Position numbers and translations under genes: made by a program. The notes below the pieces were generated by a model. That model had not been told where the DNA came from. It searched no databases and was given only the letters and a program-made list of their open reading frames with translations. DNA of 7,000 nucleotides from Chloroflexota bacterium (GTDB lineage: Bacteria > Chloroflexota > Anaerolineae > Aggregatilineales > UBA3940). How positions within the stretch are numbered: position 1 is the first letter of the stretch; every line of letters begins with the position of its first letter. Location of the stretch: the NCBI GenBank assembly GCA_024643825.1, contig JAHEME010000146.1, forward strand, positions 1-7,000. The letters are read 5' to 3'. Positions 5,733 to 7,000 of this stretch are shown one piece after another.

Positions 5733-7000
5733 ATGGGTTTAACAATCATAGGTCTCGGCCCCGGTGATCCTGGCGCGCTTACTCGTGCCGCCTGGGATGC
5801 GTTGAGCAACGCTGCGCATGTGTATTTACGGACACGGGTTCACCCTACAGTTGAACATCTCCCGAAAGGCCCCGTGTACGCTGATTTTGACAGGCTCTAT
5901 GAAGATGCATCTGCATTTTCTGACGTGTATGAGCGTATTGTTTCCGTCCTGATTGATGAGCTAGCGGCTAGCAGGGATGTTGTCTATGCTGTCCCAGGCG
6001 ATCCTATGGTCGCAGAGGGCACGGTCACAAAGCTTCTGGCGGTATGTAGAGAGAACGGATTTGATGTTACCATTATTCATGGAGTCAGCTTCATTGAGCC
6101 AACGTTGGGTGTACTCGGTATTGATGCGCTGGACGGACTTCAGCTATTCGATGGTATCGAACTTGCCGGAGCGCATCACCCACCGGTAAATCCAGATTAT
6201 CCAGCCTTGGTAGCGCAGGTGTACGGGCAATCGATGGCATCCGATGTTAAGCTCACCTTGATGAACCAATATCCAGATGAGCATGAGGTTACATTGATTC
6301 ATGGCGCTGGAACTGATCAGGCGAAGGTTGAGCAGATGCCACTGTATGAAATGGATCGGGGCAGGGTGGCTCACTTGACCACATTGTTTGTCCCCGCCCT
6401 TGTGAATGTGCCAGGCTCGGTTCATGGATTTGCGGGGTTTCAGGAAACGATTGCGACTCTACGCGATCCTGAAGACGGCTGCCCCTGGGATCAGGAGCAG
6501 TCCCATGAATCGCTGCGGCCGTACGTCCTCGAAGAAACTTACGAGGTGCTGGAGGCAATTGACAGCGGTGATCCAGAGCGTCTTATGGAGGAACTGGGTG
6601 ATCTGCTGCTTCAGGTGGTATTGCATGCGCAAATCGGCACGGACGATGGTGAGTTTTCCATGTCGGATGTGATTCGCACGATTGACGATAAACTAAAGCG
6701 TCGCCATCCTCATGTGTGGGGTACAGTCGAAGTAAACGGCAGCGCAGAGCAGGTGCGTGCCAACTGGCAAGAGATCAAGCAGGCTGAACGCGCGGAGCGA
6801 GGCAAGGACAGCGAGAGCATACTCGATGGCGTGCCGTCAGCGCTTCCGGCTCTTGCCCAGGCGAACCAGTATGATCACCGAGCGCACCGAGTCGGATTCG
6901 ATTGGGAATCTCTAGACGCAGTGATCGAAAAAGTGCAGGAAGAGATCCTCGAAGTTCGGCAGGCGGGAACTCCTGATGAGCAGTTCTTTGAAATCGGGGA
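5733..7000 (+). CDS. Tetrapyrrole-methylase/MazG fusion protein (YabN-like), 3' truncated by window
   Basis: The frame stays open from ATG 5733 to the window edge (422 full codons). YabN-type proteins are near 490 residues, so about 60-70 are missing. GGAGAG at 5717-5722 precedes the start by 10 nt. The N-terminal SAM-dependent tetrapyrrole (corrin/porphyrin) methylase-like domain, about 3-220, has IIGLGPGDPGALT (5-17) and VPGDPMVAEGT (87-97). The MazG NTP pyrophosphohydrolase domain starts near HGFAGF (231-236) with CPWD at 250-253. Its metal-binding set is E267, E268, E271 plus E287 and D290, followed by KRRHPHVWG (322-330). A second MazG repeat begins with E403, E404 and E407, and the window ends inside its ExxD (E420-I-G then an incomplete codon). 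MazG hydrolyses NTPs to NMP and pyrophosphate, cleaning nucleotide pools. The substrate of the methylase part is not established. Its neighbour is another SAM-fold enzyme. Confidence 0.93.
   Translation, partial: MGLTIIGLGPGDPGALTRAAWDALSNAAHVYLRTRVHPTVEHLPKGPVYADFDRLYEDASAFSDVYERIVSVLIDELAASRDVVYAVPGDPMVAEGTVTKLLAVCRENGFDVTIIHGVSFIEPTLGVLGIDALDGLQLFDGIELAGAHHPPVNPDYPALVAQVYGQSMASDVKLTLMNQYPDEHEVTLIHGAGTDQAKVEQMPLYEMDRGRVAHLTTLFVPALVNVPGSVHGFAGFQETIATLRDPEDGCPWDQEQSHESLRPYVLEETYEVLEAIDSGDPERLMEELGDLLLQVVLHAQIGTDDGEFSMSDVIRTIDDKLKRRHPHVWGTVEVNGSAEQVRANWQEIKQAERAERGKDSESILDGVPSALPALAQANQYDHRAHRVGFDWESLDAVIEKVQEEILEVRQAGTPDEQFFEIG

Noticed and set aside
6144..6672. Overlapping open frames on both strands inside the MazG-like gene
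   Set aside because: They are shadows of the long coding frame from 5733, which has intact methylase and MazG motifs.
1..7000. A novel defence, mobile or biosynthetic system
   Set aside because: All long frames are accounted for by core ribosomal, RNA polymerase, tRNA-modification, methyltransferase and MazG genes. There are no direct-repeat arrays, integrase or transposase motifs, or unexplained large gaps.

Overview
The window is bacterial chromosome carrying the distal part of a ribosomal-protein / RNA-polymerase alpha operon. Every supported gene lies on the + strand. The order is rpsM (3' end) - rpsK - rpsD - rpoA - rplQ - truA - rplM - rpsI, followed by a strong hairpin terminator candidate. 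After it come a class I SAM-dependent methyltransferase and a fused tetrapyrrole-methylase/MazG pyrophosphohydrolase that runs off the right edge. This is core translation and transcription machinery with housekeeping neighbours, not an accessory island. I see no mobile element, CRISPR array, tRNA, rRNA or phage gene.

Organism: the S13-S11-S4-alpha-L17-TruA-L13-S9 order occurs in several Gram-positive and related phyla. Three things together point most towards Chloroflexota: the YabN-type methylase-MazG fusion, a methyltransferase resembling the 'predicted archaeal methyltransferase' group (COG2521, as I remember it), and the general look of the S11 and S13 proteins. This is inference from remembered families, at perhaps 60 percent confidence. 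Base composition is moderately GC-rich and looks even across the window, with no obvious foreign segment.

Layout: 1-198 is the S13 tail. 199-260 is a short spacer with a hairpin. 261-653 is S11. 654-747 is a spacer with a perfect 10-bp stem. 748-1386 is S4 with a four-cysteine zinc motif. 1387-1506 is a 120-nt spacer with a strong Shine-Dalgarno (SD) sequence at its end. 1507-2484 is RNA polymerase alpha, starting at TTG. 2520-3029 is L17 with an internal extension of roughly 49 residues. 3043-3783 is TruA. 3784-3858 is a spacer with an inverted repeat. 3859-4290 is L13 and 4321-4716 is S9. 4717-4839 holds a perfect 11-bp GC-rich hairpin. 4840-5700 is the methyltransferase and 5733-7000 is the YabN/MazG-like protein (partial). 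The largest gene-free stretch is about 120 nt.

How they work together: S13, S11, S4 and S9 are small-subunit proteins; L17 and L13 are large-subunit proteins. Alpha nucleates RNA polymerase assembly, and TruA modifies the tRNA anticodon stem-loop. Encoding them together couples transcription and translation capacity. The two genes past the hairpin are probably a separate unit for methylation and nucleotide-pool cleaning, although I could not find a convincing promoter for them. I found no evidence of a new biological system. The most notable points are the enlarged L17, the spacer hairpins, the archaeal-like methyltransferase and its placement directly after the terminator hairpin.
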